64,000 nt of DNA from the NCBI GenBank assembly GCA_025602905.1, contig JAHLKI010000001.1, positions 2,480,001 to 2,544,000 on the forward strand, written 5' to 3'. How positions within the stretch are numbered: the stretch's first letter is position 1; the number at the start of each line of letters is the position of its first letter. This DNA comes from Phlyctochytrium arcticum (Eukaryota > Chytridiomycota > Chytridiomycetes > Chytridiales > Chytridiaceae). Below are positions 45,561 through 56,233 of the stretch, in pieces. Below the pieces are notes generated by a model. It was not told where the DNA came from. It was given only the letters and a program-made list of their open reading frames with translations, and ran no database searches. A program made the translations under genes and the position numbers.

Positions 45561-46723
45561 TCTTTTGTGTGGCAGCAGGAATGCAAGAACAAGCGTTACT
45601 TTCTCCATATCTTACCGTAGAATATATAGAGTACATATACAGACTCATCTGTTCGACCAAAGCCGGTATTTGAGGGTTTTAATACATTTCACGATGCTGT
45701 CAACAGCCCGGACCAAAATGTGTGCTGCGCAATATATCAGGCACGCACCAAGCCCTCCTGACAGTGCTATTATCAAGCAGTGAAATAAGATCATGGTGTA
45801 TTATAACAGGAACTTAGAAGGGAGGAGTTTCTGCATAGGCAAGCATTTTTGAGCTTATTGGTAAATCTGAAGTATCACACATCTATGCGGATAAAAGGTG
45901 CCAGAAAACTTGATATTTCAACATACGTGCTCGCCGCATACCCTGTTATTTGGTTTGCGTACACCACTTTAGTTCAGTGCTGAAGTGCGAAGTAGTCTTT
46001 GTTCAAAGGTTTGGGCCAACTATTCACGATCATTTTTTGCGCTCGCCCTACCTATGTACCAGAATGTTGCAATTCTTACGTGCGTCCAATTGACCTGAGA
46101 ATGAAAAACACTCTTCATAAGATATGTGTCAGAATATGGGTCAAAATCATTATGAATATGGCAAACATATGTTCGAAAGGTCAACAGAACTCTGAACACA
46201 ACTTCCGTCGGGAATTTAATAATGTTAACGTAAAAAGACTAATAGAGATAAGTAAATGAATTTACACGTAAGTCAATTGTAAGGATGCATCAAAGCAAAG
46301 ACCCTGAAGTTGCGAACAGCTGGCGTAAAAATACGCTGTATGACTGTGCTCATTCAGTCAATTGACCTTGTAATATTCCCACATCATTATTGCACCTGTG
46401 CTTGATAATAAGATGAAGTTGATTGTATCACACCATGCATCACATATATGTCTCTCCCTTTATTTTTGGTGTCCAACGGAAGCTTTGATCGTGCTCCCGG
46501 AATTTCGGAATTTTGACCTCGCTCATCAATTTTTTAGTTCAGTAAAATTGCCTGGGCCGGCAAGCGCTTCCTTTACTCGTCAAATTTTCTCCGGAGAATT
46601 GAATAACTGTGCCATGCCAACTTGATCTCACGGCAAATTCGGGTATGCAACAGTTTATCCGTGTTTGTGGTTGTGTATGTACAAAATAGGGTCCCCCCCA
46701 AAAATAATCTATACAATCAAAAT
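45561..46723. other. Right border of the metalloprotease array
   Basis: 1.16 kb, AT-rich. The first 250 nt repeat the 3' flank of the other copies (AAAGCCGGT...TTAATACATTT). Similarity to the array spacers continues to about 46200. No gene recognised. Confidence 0.5.
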
Positions 46724-47034
46724 CTAAGATCGACCAGAAGCACCACCAGAGTGTCCAGCCTTGGAGTTTTGCGACTTGCCCGAGCCCGAGATGCCGGAAT
46801 TGGGGTGGTTGGCGGGGTACTCATCAAGGCTCTTGTTGTGGGGGCGGGAAGTGGATTTGGAAGCGGATGTAGAGGGGTGCTTGCCGCCGCTCTTTGTAGT
46901 CATGCCTTTAATACTTAATAGTTAGCATCCATCTTTTTTGTATAGCCCGGTTCTATAAGGAGATTCTTACCTGGAGTGAGGGCATCAGCGCTGGAAGGGT
47001 GCTCTTCGTGGTTGTCCTGGTTGTTGTCAGACAT
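46724..47034 (-). CDS. Small disordered hydrophilic protein, function unknown
   Basis: Two exons, 47034-46971 and 46905-46724, around a 65-nt intron (GTAAGA...TAAAG), phase 1, giving 81 residues. It is highly hydrophilic: an acidic Asn/Glu/His-rich start (MSDNNQDNHEEHPSSADAL) then a basic Ser/Gly/Lys/His-rich tail ending GGASGRS. There is no hydrophobic core, so it is disordered, in the manner of hydrophilins. The promoter has a TATAAAA box (about 47155-47161 read on the minus strand) and CRE-type sites further up, which fits a stress-regulated gene. I do not recognise the family. The clean phase match and promoter support a real gene despite its size. Confidence 0.6.
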
Positions 47035-47187
47035 TTTGCTATAGATTTTGTATAGGTGGTTGGAGTTTGTGGATTGTGGTTTGTTCAGTGGTTTGTTGAA
47101 AGATCTGGATGTGAATTTCTGAAAATCAGAGCGACGGCCGGCAGCGTTCGCCCTTTTTATAGCACTTTTTACCCACCCAAAAATGGC

Positions 47188-47231
47188 GACGTCAAAACAG
47201 AATTTCAACGCGTCATGGCCATATGACGTCA
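47188..47231. promoter_or_regulatory. CRE (ATF/CREB-type) sites
   Basis: A perfect TGACGTCA at 47224-47231 and GACGTCA at 47188-47194, about 155-200 nt upstream of the small hydrophilic gene. In fungi, Atf1/Sko1-type bZIP factors bind this octamer in stress responses. Confidence 0.55.
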
Positions 47232-47400
47232 GTGCTGATCTATGACATTTTGGCGGTGATATTTTTGAGTGAAAGGCCAATAACAGCGTTATATACAAAC
47301 AATAAAGGAGAGAATCCGGACAGCACAGGAAAAGAATGTATACAGAAAAAGAAATGTGATTGGGGAAAACGATGTAGCATAGAGGCATTCGAATGCATAA

Positions 47401-47420
47401 TGTGTGTGTGTGTGTGTGTG
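47401..47420. repeat. (TG)n microsatellite
   Basis: About nine TG units just beyond the 3' end of the SELENOO gene. Confidence 0.9.
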
Positions 47421-47447
47421 GGAAACGGTGAATATAGACAGGACCCA

Positions 47448-49382
47448 TTATGAAGAGCAGCTGCATTTCATGCCTTTGGCCCACGAAGGTACATCCCAGG
47501 ACCCCCATGTCCGTTGCTCCTCCTCGGTCCCATCGTCAAAGGGCCGTTGCAGCACTTTCAACAGTCCGCGAACCCCCGCGTACGATCCGCTCTCGGCTTC
47601 CGCAATAGCCCGCTGCGCCAAATGGTTGCGGAGGATATAGCGGGGATTGATGCTCAGCATACGGGCCTGCCGCGTTTCATCGGCGGCGGCGACTTCAGCG
47701 GGTGAAGGGATCGGTGAGAGATCTTGAAGCAGCCGAGCACGGTAGGTTTGATACCAGGTGTGGAGAGGGCCCGCCAAGGGATAGTGGTTGGCTAAGGGAG
47801 GTGGGGTAGCAGTGGGACCCGCCAGGGGTCCGGTGCTCAGCTCAAACGTGGAAGATGGATCTGGCAATATCGCGGAAGAGGTGTTGCTGGTAGAGCTTCC
47901 ATTGGAGGGTTTCTCGCAAGCGAGAGAACTCTCTGGTGCCGACGACGACGCCAAGCGAAACTCGGTACTCAGTGTCCGGAAGAACCAGGTATAATCAGCC
48001 TCTTCCTTTTCCAGTACAGCCAACAACGGCCGGACCAACAGCTCAAAGTCTTCATCCACAATATGGCTTAAACCAAGCTTGTTGGCCATGCGGGTGCGAT
48101 ACTCCCGTTGGTACGTGGTCCCATAATCAGTCAAGATCTTGCGCAACCCTTGTTCAGCAGCTTCCTTGTTTCCCCCGTGCTCGCCCACAATCAGGGGACT
48201 CACAGCAGAAGCCAATTTGCCCAAGTTCCAAAGACCCACTCCAGGCTGGGCCTCAAAGCTATACCGCCCGCTCGTATCGCTGTGATTGCAAACATAGCCC
48301 GATTCATAGGCGTCTAAAAACTGGAATGGGCCATAGTCCAGCGTGAGTCCCAGAATAGACATGTTGTCGGTATTCATGACTCCATGGCAGAATCCCACAC
48401 TCTGCCATCCAGCAATCATGACTGCCGTGCGTCGAACAATTTCTTGTAACCAATCCGAATACTTGTGCGGAGAATCTGAGGAAAGGATTTCAGGGAAATG
48501 GTGTTTGATGACCCAATCCGCCAAACTCCGCATCCGGTCAATATCCCCCCGCGCCAGGAAAATCTCAAAACTCCCAAAGCGAACCCAGGTTGGAGCAACC
48601 CTTAAAACAACTGCCCCCGTTTCCTCAGTCTCACGCTGGATCTTACGCGCCGAACCCACCAGCGACAACGCCCGCGTGGTCGGAATCCCCAAATGATGCA
48701 TAGCTTCCGAGCACAGAAATTCACGGACGGATGATCGGAGCACGGCAAACCCATCAGCAAATCTCGAGTAGGGGGTCAATCCAGCACCTTTAAGTTGCAA
48801 TTCATACTTTTCATCCTTCGGTGTGGTGATTTCGCCTAATGTGATGGCTCGCCCATCGCCAAGCTGACCGGCCCATGATCCAAATTGATGCCCGCCATAA
48901 CATAATGCCCATGGGTTGGTCCCTTTTGGCACTTCATTGCCAGCGGCAAACATGGTAAATCGCTTGCGCTCCAAGTCTGCTTCTTTGTGTCCGTTCTTTG
49001 GTGATGTTGCGGTCGATGGCCCATCTGGAGAGGTGGCCACCGGAGATGATGAGCCGGCGAGTGATACCCCACTCTCCACCTCCCCAACAACCCCATCAAT
49101 ATCCAACCCAATCATATCCGCACACGGTTTGCTAACCGCAATCAGCACGGGCCGGGGTTGGAGATCAGGCTCGACATACGAAAAGTGGGCAGCAGGGACC
49201 TGCCGCGGCATATGGGCGGCCTGGTTGCGGACCGCTGGGCGCTGGAAAGGGTCGCCGGGAGTCCGGGCATCGGGAACGAGTTCGCGAGTGAATGAATTGG
49301 TAAACAGGAGCTCAGTCAGGCTGCGACGTTTTGTCGTGGCGACCACTACTCTGTCGGCGACACCCTTGCACGACGCCAGCAT
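47448..49382 (-). CDS. SELENOO: Protein adenylyltransferase SelO (mitochondrial), Cys form
   Basis: Intronless; ATG 49382 gives 644 residues. Family motifs: NPWALCYGGHQFGSWAGQLG, ELQLKGAGLTPYSRFADG (nucleotide binding), REFLCSEAMHHLGIPTTRAL, HGVMNTDNMSILG with the catalytic-loop Asp/Asn, and DYGPFQFLDAY. The near-terminal INPRYILRNHLAQ block is typical. SelO is a pseudokinase-fold enzyme that transfers AMP from ATP to Ser/Thr/Tyr of mitochondrial redox proteins. The C-terminus reads CSCSS; vertebrates place selenocysteine third from the end, where this protein has Cys. The N-terminus (Cys, Val, Arg, Lys, Ser-rich) suits a mitochondrial presequence. Two low-complexity inserts, one before the AAGNEVPKGTNPW block and one near residue 490, lengthen it relative to bacterial YdiU. 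Confidence 0.95.
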   Translation of the reverse strand: MLASCKGVADRVVVATTKRRSLTELLFTNSFTRELVPDARTPGDPFQRPAVRNQAAHMPRQVPAAHFSYVEPDLQPRPVLIAVSKPCADMIGLDIDGVVGEVESGVSLAGSSSPVATSPDGPSTATSPKNGHKEADLERKRFTMFAAGNEVPKGTNPWALCYGGHQFGSWAGQLGDGRAITLGEITTPKDEKYELQLKGAGLTPYSRFADGFAVLRSSVREFLCSEAMHHLGIPTTRALSLVGSARKIQRETEETGAVVLRVAPTWVRFGSFEIFLARGDIDRMRSLADWVIKHHFPEILSSDSPHKYSDWLQEIVRRTAVMIAGWQSVGFCHGVMNTDNMSILGLTLDYGPFQFLDAYESGYVCNHSDTSGRYSFEAQPGVGLWNLGKLASAVSPLIVGEHGGNKEAAEQGLRKILTDYGTTYQREYRTRMANKLGLSHIVDEDFELLVRPLLAVLEKEEADYTWFFRTLSTEFRLASSSAPESSLACEKPSNGSSTSNTSSAILPDPSSTFELSTGPLAGPTATPPPLANHYPLAGPLHTWYQTYRARLLQDLSPIPSPAEVAAADETRQARMLSINPRYILRNHLAQRAIAEAESGSYAGVRGLLKVLQRPFDDGTEEEQRTWGSWDVPSWAKGMKCSCSS

Positions 49383-49841
49383 GAACAACTAAAGGGGGGG
49401 TAACACTTGGGAGAGTAAGTAAACTTGGAGAAAGGTCTGTTTACAGAGGCTGGATGGATCAAGGGGGATTTGAGCTTTTTGAAGTCGGCAGTTTTCGGCT
49501 AATTGCGTCAGCACGATTCGGAGGTCCTCCATATTATGCCAGAGTACAGTGCCTCACGGAAAAAATGTATGAACAGACTACAGTAGAGCAAGCATTCATT
49601 AAATAGTGCAAATGAAAAGCATGTTTCCAATCTGCCTCCTAAAAAACCAAGATGTCTGCCCCCCCAAAAAGAATATCCATCCACAAATGTACAGTGTTGA
49701 AGGATCTGAGAGCATTTTCTGTGGTGATGACAGACCAGGCGATAGCACCTATGCAACAAATACAGACGCTGGTCAAGGATTTGCTTCGTCCATCCATTCA
49801 AGACTCTTTGCGTTTAACAAACACATAGTCTACTTCTTTGA
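49383..49841. other. Gap between two minus-strand genes
   Basis: 459 nt between the SELENOO start and the small membrane gene's stop. No coding or repeat signal beyond short random frames. Confidence 0.45.
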
Positions 49842-50333
49842 TCATGATCGAACGGTTGTAGTCCCGCTCGACTGATACCCTTGTCCAAACGTTTCTTGCC
49901 ACCATACCCACCCCGCCCACCCCGCATTCACCACATAAAAAACTACCACGCCCGCCAAAGCAACCTTCATCCCATTCCAAAGGGTCCGAATAGCACCTTT
50001 TATCAATGCGACCAGTGTGGTGACGGCCAGGTACGCTGCTAATCCGGCCAAGAAAATAACGAGGGGATGTGAGAGGGAAATGTTCGATGGGAGGAGCGAA
50101 TTCAGGTGGGATATGCTTGTGCTCCCCCCAAATGCCAGGGAGAGGGGGAATGGGAGCTCGGGGAGTAGGCTGCTGAATGGGGTTTGGGTGTCTCTGATGG
50201 GATACTGGTAGTTTTTGTCAGGGTGAGGGACGTCTTTCTCCACTCGGGCCGTTGCTGATCCAAGCTGAAGCATGATATGGAAGAGGATAAATAGTACACG
50301 GCCTGCAGGTGAGATCCATGGTGGGCGAGACAT
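49842..50333 (-). CDS. Small membrane protein, possibly APQ12-like
   Basis: Intronless, 163 residues from ATG 50333. An N-terminal hydrophobic stretch (VLFILFHIMLQLGSA) may be a signal sequence or first helix. A hydrophilic Pro-rich segment follows, then two closely spaced transmembrane helices (LVIFLAGLAAYLAVTTLVALI and VALAGVVVFYVVNAGWAGWVW) joined by a short amphipathic stretch (KGAIRTLWNGMK). Two helices with an amphipathic connector, plus the size, recall APQ12, an ER/nuclear-envelope protein needed for nuclear pore assembly and lipid balance. I rest this on topology alone, so the name is tentative; that it is a membrane protein is clear. Confidence 0.45.
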   Translation of the reverse strand: MSRPPWISPAGRVLFILFHIMLQLGSATARVEKDVPHPDKNYQYPIRDTQTPFSSLLPELPFPLSLAFGGSTSISHLNSLLPSNISLSHPLVIFLAGLAAYLAVTTLVALIKGAIRTLWNGMKVALAGVVVFYVVNAGWAGWVWWQETFGQGYQSSGTTTVRS

Positions 50334-51433
50334 GTTTTATATCAGCTTGCAATCACTCTCTGTCAAGAAACTTAGCACCGGTCAATCTTTACTTTTGCAC
50401 ATCTCCCCTCTTACCTATGTACTTGTTTCCGACCGGTGTTTGCCCGCCTTTTTAGTATCGTGAAAGGTGTGAGGATTGTTTTGAGCGCGAGAGTTTCTCA
50501 AACTTCAAAATCTGTGGAATGGCTGGCAGTGGCACAGCAATTGCCGTCACTGAATTCCAAGAAATGGGAAAGCCCATCCTGGACACAGTTTACGCTGTTT
50601 TTGGGTATTTTTACTCCATTTATGGAATGTTAAAGGCCAGTCTTGGATGGAATGAGAACGGGAAGGCTTTCTCAGTCAGGATGCATCTATCATCTGCAGA
50701 GCTGGGAATTTCGACAGCAAGATAAAACCCATTTCGTTGCTCAGTCGAGAAGTTTTCCCCAAATCCAGACTTCTTTCCGCGCTTGTCGAAGCGAAACCGT
50801 CGTGAGAGCAAACACCACGTTCGATCGATCATTCCATGAACAGGCGGATTTTGTACCAAAGATTGGGAAGACAAAATGTTCTGGCCAAGTTCTTTTCTTG
50901 CATCGACACAGATGGCAGCCAGAGGCGTTCGGCAATAGCGGCTGGGTCCGAATCTGTAAGGTGTTCCCATGGCGTTAACGTGGGGTTCCCGCTCATCTTC
51001 AATGGTTGTTTGGTATCGCCCCATCTTTAATTATTCGTTGCTTACCTTTTCTCATTCACCGGGGGGTCTCTTCCAAGGCCGAGAGAGCGTCTCGGCTGAC
51101 CCGGCCACCCATCACGAGATCAATAGACAAGATTAAGATGCTTGACTTCATCCTCGACATCAAGACTGGAATTGACCCAACACGGGTTTCCTCCAGCTCC
51201 GTCTTCAAAATACAGTGATGGATTATGTAGTCGATATGCTGGCCTGAGCCGTAGATGTTGAGATCTACGCGCGGCGTCCAACTCGGATTTCGACAAGTGG
51301 GCCAGGAAGTGGCCTGCCAAGACACGATGAGTGCCAACACAACCCGAAAAATGTTGCACGAAAAAGAGTTCAAATGAATCAAAATATTAATAATTTAAAA
51401 ATATAAAAATATATAAGACTTCAGTTGGTTTGC

Positions 51434-51859
51434 TGCCAACATTTGCAGAGCCTTGGGAAAAGTTGCCGCAACGATCGCGGTCTGGTGTTCGGCTTGTTCG
51501 ATCCCGACATGCAATGATATGCCTCAGATCAGCTCCGAAGCCCATAACAAGCATACAATCGGCCTCATCCAGGACGATGTATTGGGATGAGGCCGATGTA
51601 TTGACACTTCTCGAAGCCAATCTTGCCTTTGGCCGATAAACTCAAGTAAGCGTCGTGGGGTGGCAATCAGCATGTGGCACCCCTGCGCGATTTCCCGTCC
51701 CTGTTGCGGGGAAGCAATGTTAGTTTTTAGTCTGCTTGTGGTAAATCAAAAATGAATCGAAAGCGGTAGACCTACCTGTTGACTAAACGATCCTCCATCG
51801 CGGTTCGTACAAATGAACGGTAGGTAAACTTGATTGCTTCATGATGGATCTGCGTAGGG
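51434..51859 (-). pseudogene. Decayed DEAD-box RNA helicase fragment, DED1/DDX3-like
   Basis: Pieces of the first RecA domain occur in the right order on the minus strand but in different frames. AIKFTYRSFVRT lies at about 51800-51850, GREIAQGCHMLIATPRRL (motif Ib) at 51645-51702, YIVLDEADCMLVMGF (motif II) at 51535-51590 and TAIVAATFPKALQMLA (motif III, SAT changed to AAT) at 51440-51500. At least two frameshifts separate them. A 75-nt intron-like element (GTAGGT...ACTAACA...CAACAG) sits between the first two, so the copy arose from genomic DNA, not by retroposition. The Walker A region is not seen. Further degraded helicase sequence may extend to about 51050. The functional DED1 must lie elsewhere in the genome. 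Confidence 0.75.
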
Positions 51860-52000
51860 ACGATAAAAAGGCTCTTGCGAAAGAATGTGCTTCTTGACGT
51901 GGGAATAAGTAAAAAAAACTCTGATCTATACCTCACGGGAGGAGCACCTCAAGGCTCCCATTATATAGTGGTTACCCTTATCGCCTCGACGTTGCCGAAC

Positions 52001-52110
52001 ACGAATCCTCTGGACCCCGAATCGACTCGACGCTGCCAAATCAACTCATGTTTTCCTTGGCAAACCGAAAACGGGTCCTCTGGACCCTGAATCGACTCGG
52101 CGCTGCCAAA
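52001..52110. repeat. Two 40-nt direct repeats
   Basis: Units 52001-52040 and 52071-52110 share TCCTCTGGACCC and GAATCGACTCG, then CGCTGCCAAA, and differ at about four positions, with a 30-nt spacer. A weaker third piece (CTCGACGTTGCCGAA) lies at 51985. Confidence 0.85.
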
Positions 52111-52336
52111 CGCTCGCGAGGCACGCGTTCCCTTGTCCCCCTGAGCCGAGCGCAGCTGGTCCTTCTCCTGCATCTGCCTATAAAAGGCCCGTCTACCTCA
52201 TGTCGCCAGAGGCCATTGACCACGGAGGAAAGGGTGTGATTCGGTTTATGGTGATATGTATGGGGAAGTGTGGTACTAACAATGATTAGACAAGAATATG
52301 GTGGGGAAATATAGAGTTGATACAAGAAGATGTACA

Positions 52337-55300
52337 CTAAAAGTCATTGAACACATCCGCCATGGCTGCCTCGGTTCGCGCGAAATCCCATTCGCTACTA
52401 GAATCATCGCTGTCCGAATCTTCTGCATAGTAGTGGGTCTGCTGGGCCCCTGACTCCGCGGCGCTAGGTGAACCTCCCAAGTGGATGCGTTCGAGACCGA
52501 GGGATAGTGTGTCTACTTGTTGGGTCACACTGGGAACCGGTTCGGGGCGAGAGATGGGAAAAGGGTAGTAAGTTCGCGCGTCACGAAGGGTCGCTGCCTC
52601 TGGAGAAAGGGGTGTAATGGCAGTGCAATCGTCCTCGGCGGCAGCGGCAATGACGGTGTTGAACACTGTTCCTTGGCGGCGCCGTTCGGCTGCCGACTGA
52701 TTTGCAGCCTCTCGTTGTTCTTGCTGCTCTCGGTGCTGCTGAATCTCCAACTGGATTCGTCGCGAATCCATTATCCGTTGCAAGAGAATATACATGGGCG
52801 TCTCATCGTCGCCATCCGCCTCGAGCGCCTCTGTCACTGTGCTTGCTTGGGTAATTGCTGGTGAAGGGGGAGTACGGGTGACAGCGGGCGGGGAGGCTAC
52901 AGCTGATGGTTCTGGTGATTCGCCGTCCAAGAGGGGTGGTATTGGCCCCCGTGCTCGTCGGCAGCGCCGGATGCCCAGTTCACTCGAATTCGGCGGCGAA
53001 TGTTGTGTAAGGTGCTGCACGCGTCGAGGCGGTCCATACCCCGTATACATGGCATTACTATTCCGGCGACGAACAATGGCTGCACGCTGAGGTGGAGGAG
53101 TCAGATTTCTAACCCGATGAAGACCCCTGGCTGCTGAAGGGTGAGAATCCATGGGTGCGACAGCCGCTGCAGCTGCAGCTGCCGCCGCCGCTGCCCCTAT
53201 AGCCTGTACAGATCGCCGAGGTGCAGCTGGTGAGACCTGCGCGCCGCTCTCTCTTCGCCCGCGCATCAGTCCGAAAGCATTTACGCGTCGGCGAATAGCG
53301 CGTGAGCGCCCTGTATCTGCACGCATCCCTAAGGGCACAGCTGGGCGGGGAGTACGATGGGTTCGGGCGGCAAACAGGGCACGGATGGCTATCTGTCGGC
53401 TGCGATTAAACGAAAAATCGCGCCGGGATGGGATAGGCGGCGCACTCGGTCGAGATGTGGTCGTGGTCGTTGGAGGGGTAAGCGGTGGTGAGGAGGAAGA
53501 AGATTCGGTTTCGGCGTTTGGTCCATTACCAGAAAGATAACGCTCTGCGAGTTCAACCAACGTTGGGTCAGGGGCTTCCCGCAATTTCTAGACATTGTCG
53601 CGTCAAAAAAAAAATACGAAATCAGAAGCAAAATAGCATTCTCACCTGCGCAGCAACCTTTATTCCCGCCCGGTCCAGTAACTCTCGCGCATGAGTAAAT
53701 TGGTCTTCTAGGCCGACCACTCCAGGGTGCACCAATGCCAATGCAAGCCGCATTGCTTCACGCAAATAGCGGAGCACATCAGCTTCTTCATTTTCATCTT
53801 CCTCGGGCAACATGGGAACCACCTTGGGCGTCGATCGGTACCCTCTTGTTCGTACCACTGTATTGCTGAGCGTGACAAACAATTGATGTGCTCGCTCCTC
53901 CAGACCAGCCCAGCGCCGCGAACTGGCCGCGGCGGCTCGCAACGTCATGTGAGCAAACGGCAAAAAAGTTCCCAAGCAAGGTGTAAAATCGTCGAAATCA
54001 TCCCAGGCGAAATGCAGGAACCGGGAATTAGAACCCGCCACTACATCCATTCCCATCATGGCCAACTTCCAGCCCCCTTTTTCGATGATGATGGTCAGAA
54101 CTTCCATGCCTACCCGGCGCAGGGCGAGTGGTGGACGGGTCGAGGTTGCGGTGTACAGGGACGGTTCGGCGATCCGGGACGCAGTAGAGTGTTTATGCTT
54201 GCGAGATGAGGATTTATCCGATGATGCTGGTGGATCATTTCCATCTCCTCGCGTCGTAGGACCTGTAGTAGATCGGAAAACGCAACGTTCGAGATGATCC
54301 GAGTGATCATGGTGCTCTTGCCAGAATCCGAAAATCGTGCGGCAAAGATCAATCATTACTTTGGGGGTATCGCACAAATACGCGTAGGCTGGAAATGTCT
54401 CACATAGGGTGCGGAGTGTGCGCAACACCTCTAGCTGTAGCGTCCAGTCGTCGTTGGTTCTGGGGACCAAAATCGTTAATACACCACGCACACTTTAGTG
54501 ATATTTTCTTACTCACTTGGACGGTTTGAAGGCTATAAATTCCAGAATCCGTGAGACATAGTCCAGGCCATGATACTGCAGAAACCCGGCCGTCCACCTA
54601 TAGACATCGTGACGTTTGAGCATCCAGCCGACATACATAAAACAAATACGCCAAAACTCACCCGACATGCTCGCACGCCAAACAAACCCTCAACTCCTGC
54701 ATAACTTCCAGCAAAAATTTGTCACTGGTATCCAGCTGCGCTCCTTCCGGTACGTAAACCGCAAACACCATAATAAAATCCAGCGGAATCGACAATTTCA
54801 TCGTCATGCACATATCCTGCCCTACGCCTTCCACCATCCTATGGGGCAGGTATGACCGGAGAGGTGGTCGGAGGGGGGGTTGCCCCCGCCGGCGCAAGTG
54901 GAGATTGATGGCCTGGCGGTTGTCGAGGCGGGCCGCGGTTGAGATGGCATATTTTGAGAATTGCTCGGATCGGTCTCGGTAGGTTTTGACTAGGTCCCAC
55001 TTGGCTTCCAGGCCTAGATTCAATTGAGCTGCGGCGAGTGGTTGACGAGTGCGGCCTGTCGTGGATGGAAGTAGATTTGCCTGACCAGATCCCATCAATA
55101 CTCGCAAAAAACTAAACATCTTCATCATGGTTCTCACCATAATCTCGTCAAACCAAGCATCAACCACACTAGCTTCCGGCATCACATCCTCATCATCAGC
55201 AACTTCCCCATCCACAGCTTCAACCGCCGACACGACACTTTCGGGCACGGCGAGTGTGGCTGTCGAGTCCTTGGCCAGTCGCGGATCGACCAAATGAGCT

Positions 55301-55380
55301 TGCGTGCATGGCTGCTTGAGCAACTCTTCGGTCAAGGGGGGAGTGCCCAGGGTCGTTGAGTCAGTCCGCCGGGAAAACAT
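52337..55380 (-). CDS. Armadillo-like helical protein, possibly formin-type GBD/FH3 related
   Basis: Four exons: 55380-54662, 54597-54517, 54459-53646 and 53587-52337, all in phase, giving 954 residues. After a 60-residue disordered start, helices predominate through about residue 530: KWDLVKTYRDRSEQFSKYA, then EVMQELRVCLACEHVGWTAGFLQYHGLDYVSRILEFI, QLEVLRTLRTLCETFPAYAYL and LREAMRLALALVHPGV. The spacing, with a leading KWxLV element and paired helices carrying LR.L. and GL..L, resembles the GTPase-binding/FH3 armadillo region of formins, but no FH1 or FH2 follows. The C-terminal 420 residues are Arg- and Ser-rich and disordered, with an alanine run at 53158-53200 and an acidic end. Cytoskeletal regulation is a guess. 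Gene structure is well supported. Confidence 0.7.
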
Positions 55381-56233
55381 TTTTGCAGCTGTTCGACAGG
55401 AGCTATTGGACCCTCGGCGCTTTGTTGTGTGCTAATGTTGTTTTTTGTGGAGATATCAGTTCCTTGAAATTGTCGCATGTTAGTCTCAATTACGGCTATC
55501 AGAGGACTATGAAAGCCTTTGGCTTACCCCAGGATAACGCAAACCTCCACAAAATCCAATCCAAAACCAAAAACAGAAACCTTCGCCGGCAGCAAGCTCC
55601 AAAACAAAAGCAAGCAAAACTTCGTTCTCACTCGCCCTCCCCTCAATCACAATTGGAGTCTTAAAAGACGGACGACCCGGTTTCGCCACAAACCCTCAAA
55701 AAACACCAAAGAACGTCGTCTCTTTTTCCCGCCCTGGGTCCTATGTCACAAGGTCTGTCGCAGTCAATTGTCGACACTAGGTTGAAGATACCACGTCTTT
55801 ACGCGTTCTACCCGTATTCAAGGTTGGGGGAGACGACGTGATCCGTAAAGGATCATTGCTCGCACCAAGCATTTTGGTGGAGCAGGACTAAAGTAATCAT
55901 TTTTAGGTTTGAGAACAGAAACGACCAATTCTAGGCCCGTCCCGGACAAAATAGAGCTCCTGTCAGGTGAGAAGTCGAAAGTATGCAACCCTATGGGCGT
56001 CGATTTCTCCGGAGTGGTCGCGGCGCGGAAGTTGAAAAATTGACCATTACGTAAACACAAACAATACTCAGGGACGCGTATGGAACTCCTCCAACCCTAA
56101 AGCTTGTGAACCAATCTTGCCCATGTCGCCCACTGAGGGGGGAGGGGAATAATTATACTAGTGTAGCCTAATTCGCTACGAATAAATACAGTAGTTTGAT
56201 CTACAACTTCTATCTGGCAATCTATAAGCAGGA
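55381..56233. other. Intergenic gap
   Basis: 853 nt between two minus-strand genes. It has a poly-purine/CCAAAAC-rich patch near 55540-55620 and nothing recognisable otherwise. Confidence 0.4.

Larger units (their letters stand above)
50334..52336. other. Gene-poor stretch with helicase relic
   Basis: 2.0 kb without an intact gene. Apart from the DED1-like relic and the 40-nt repeats, there are only short frames. A minus-strand open stretch at 50620-51024 (134 codons) has no recognisable similarity and may be more decayed coding sequence. Confidence 0.5.

Noticed and set aside
46915..47508. A 197-codon minus-strand frame spanning the small hydrophilic gene and its promoter
   Set aside because: It reads through the TATA/CRE promoter and an intron; only its 3' part corresponds to the small two-exon gene starting at 47034.
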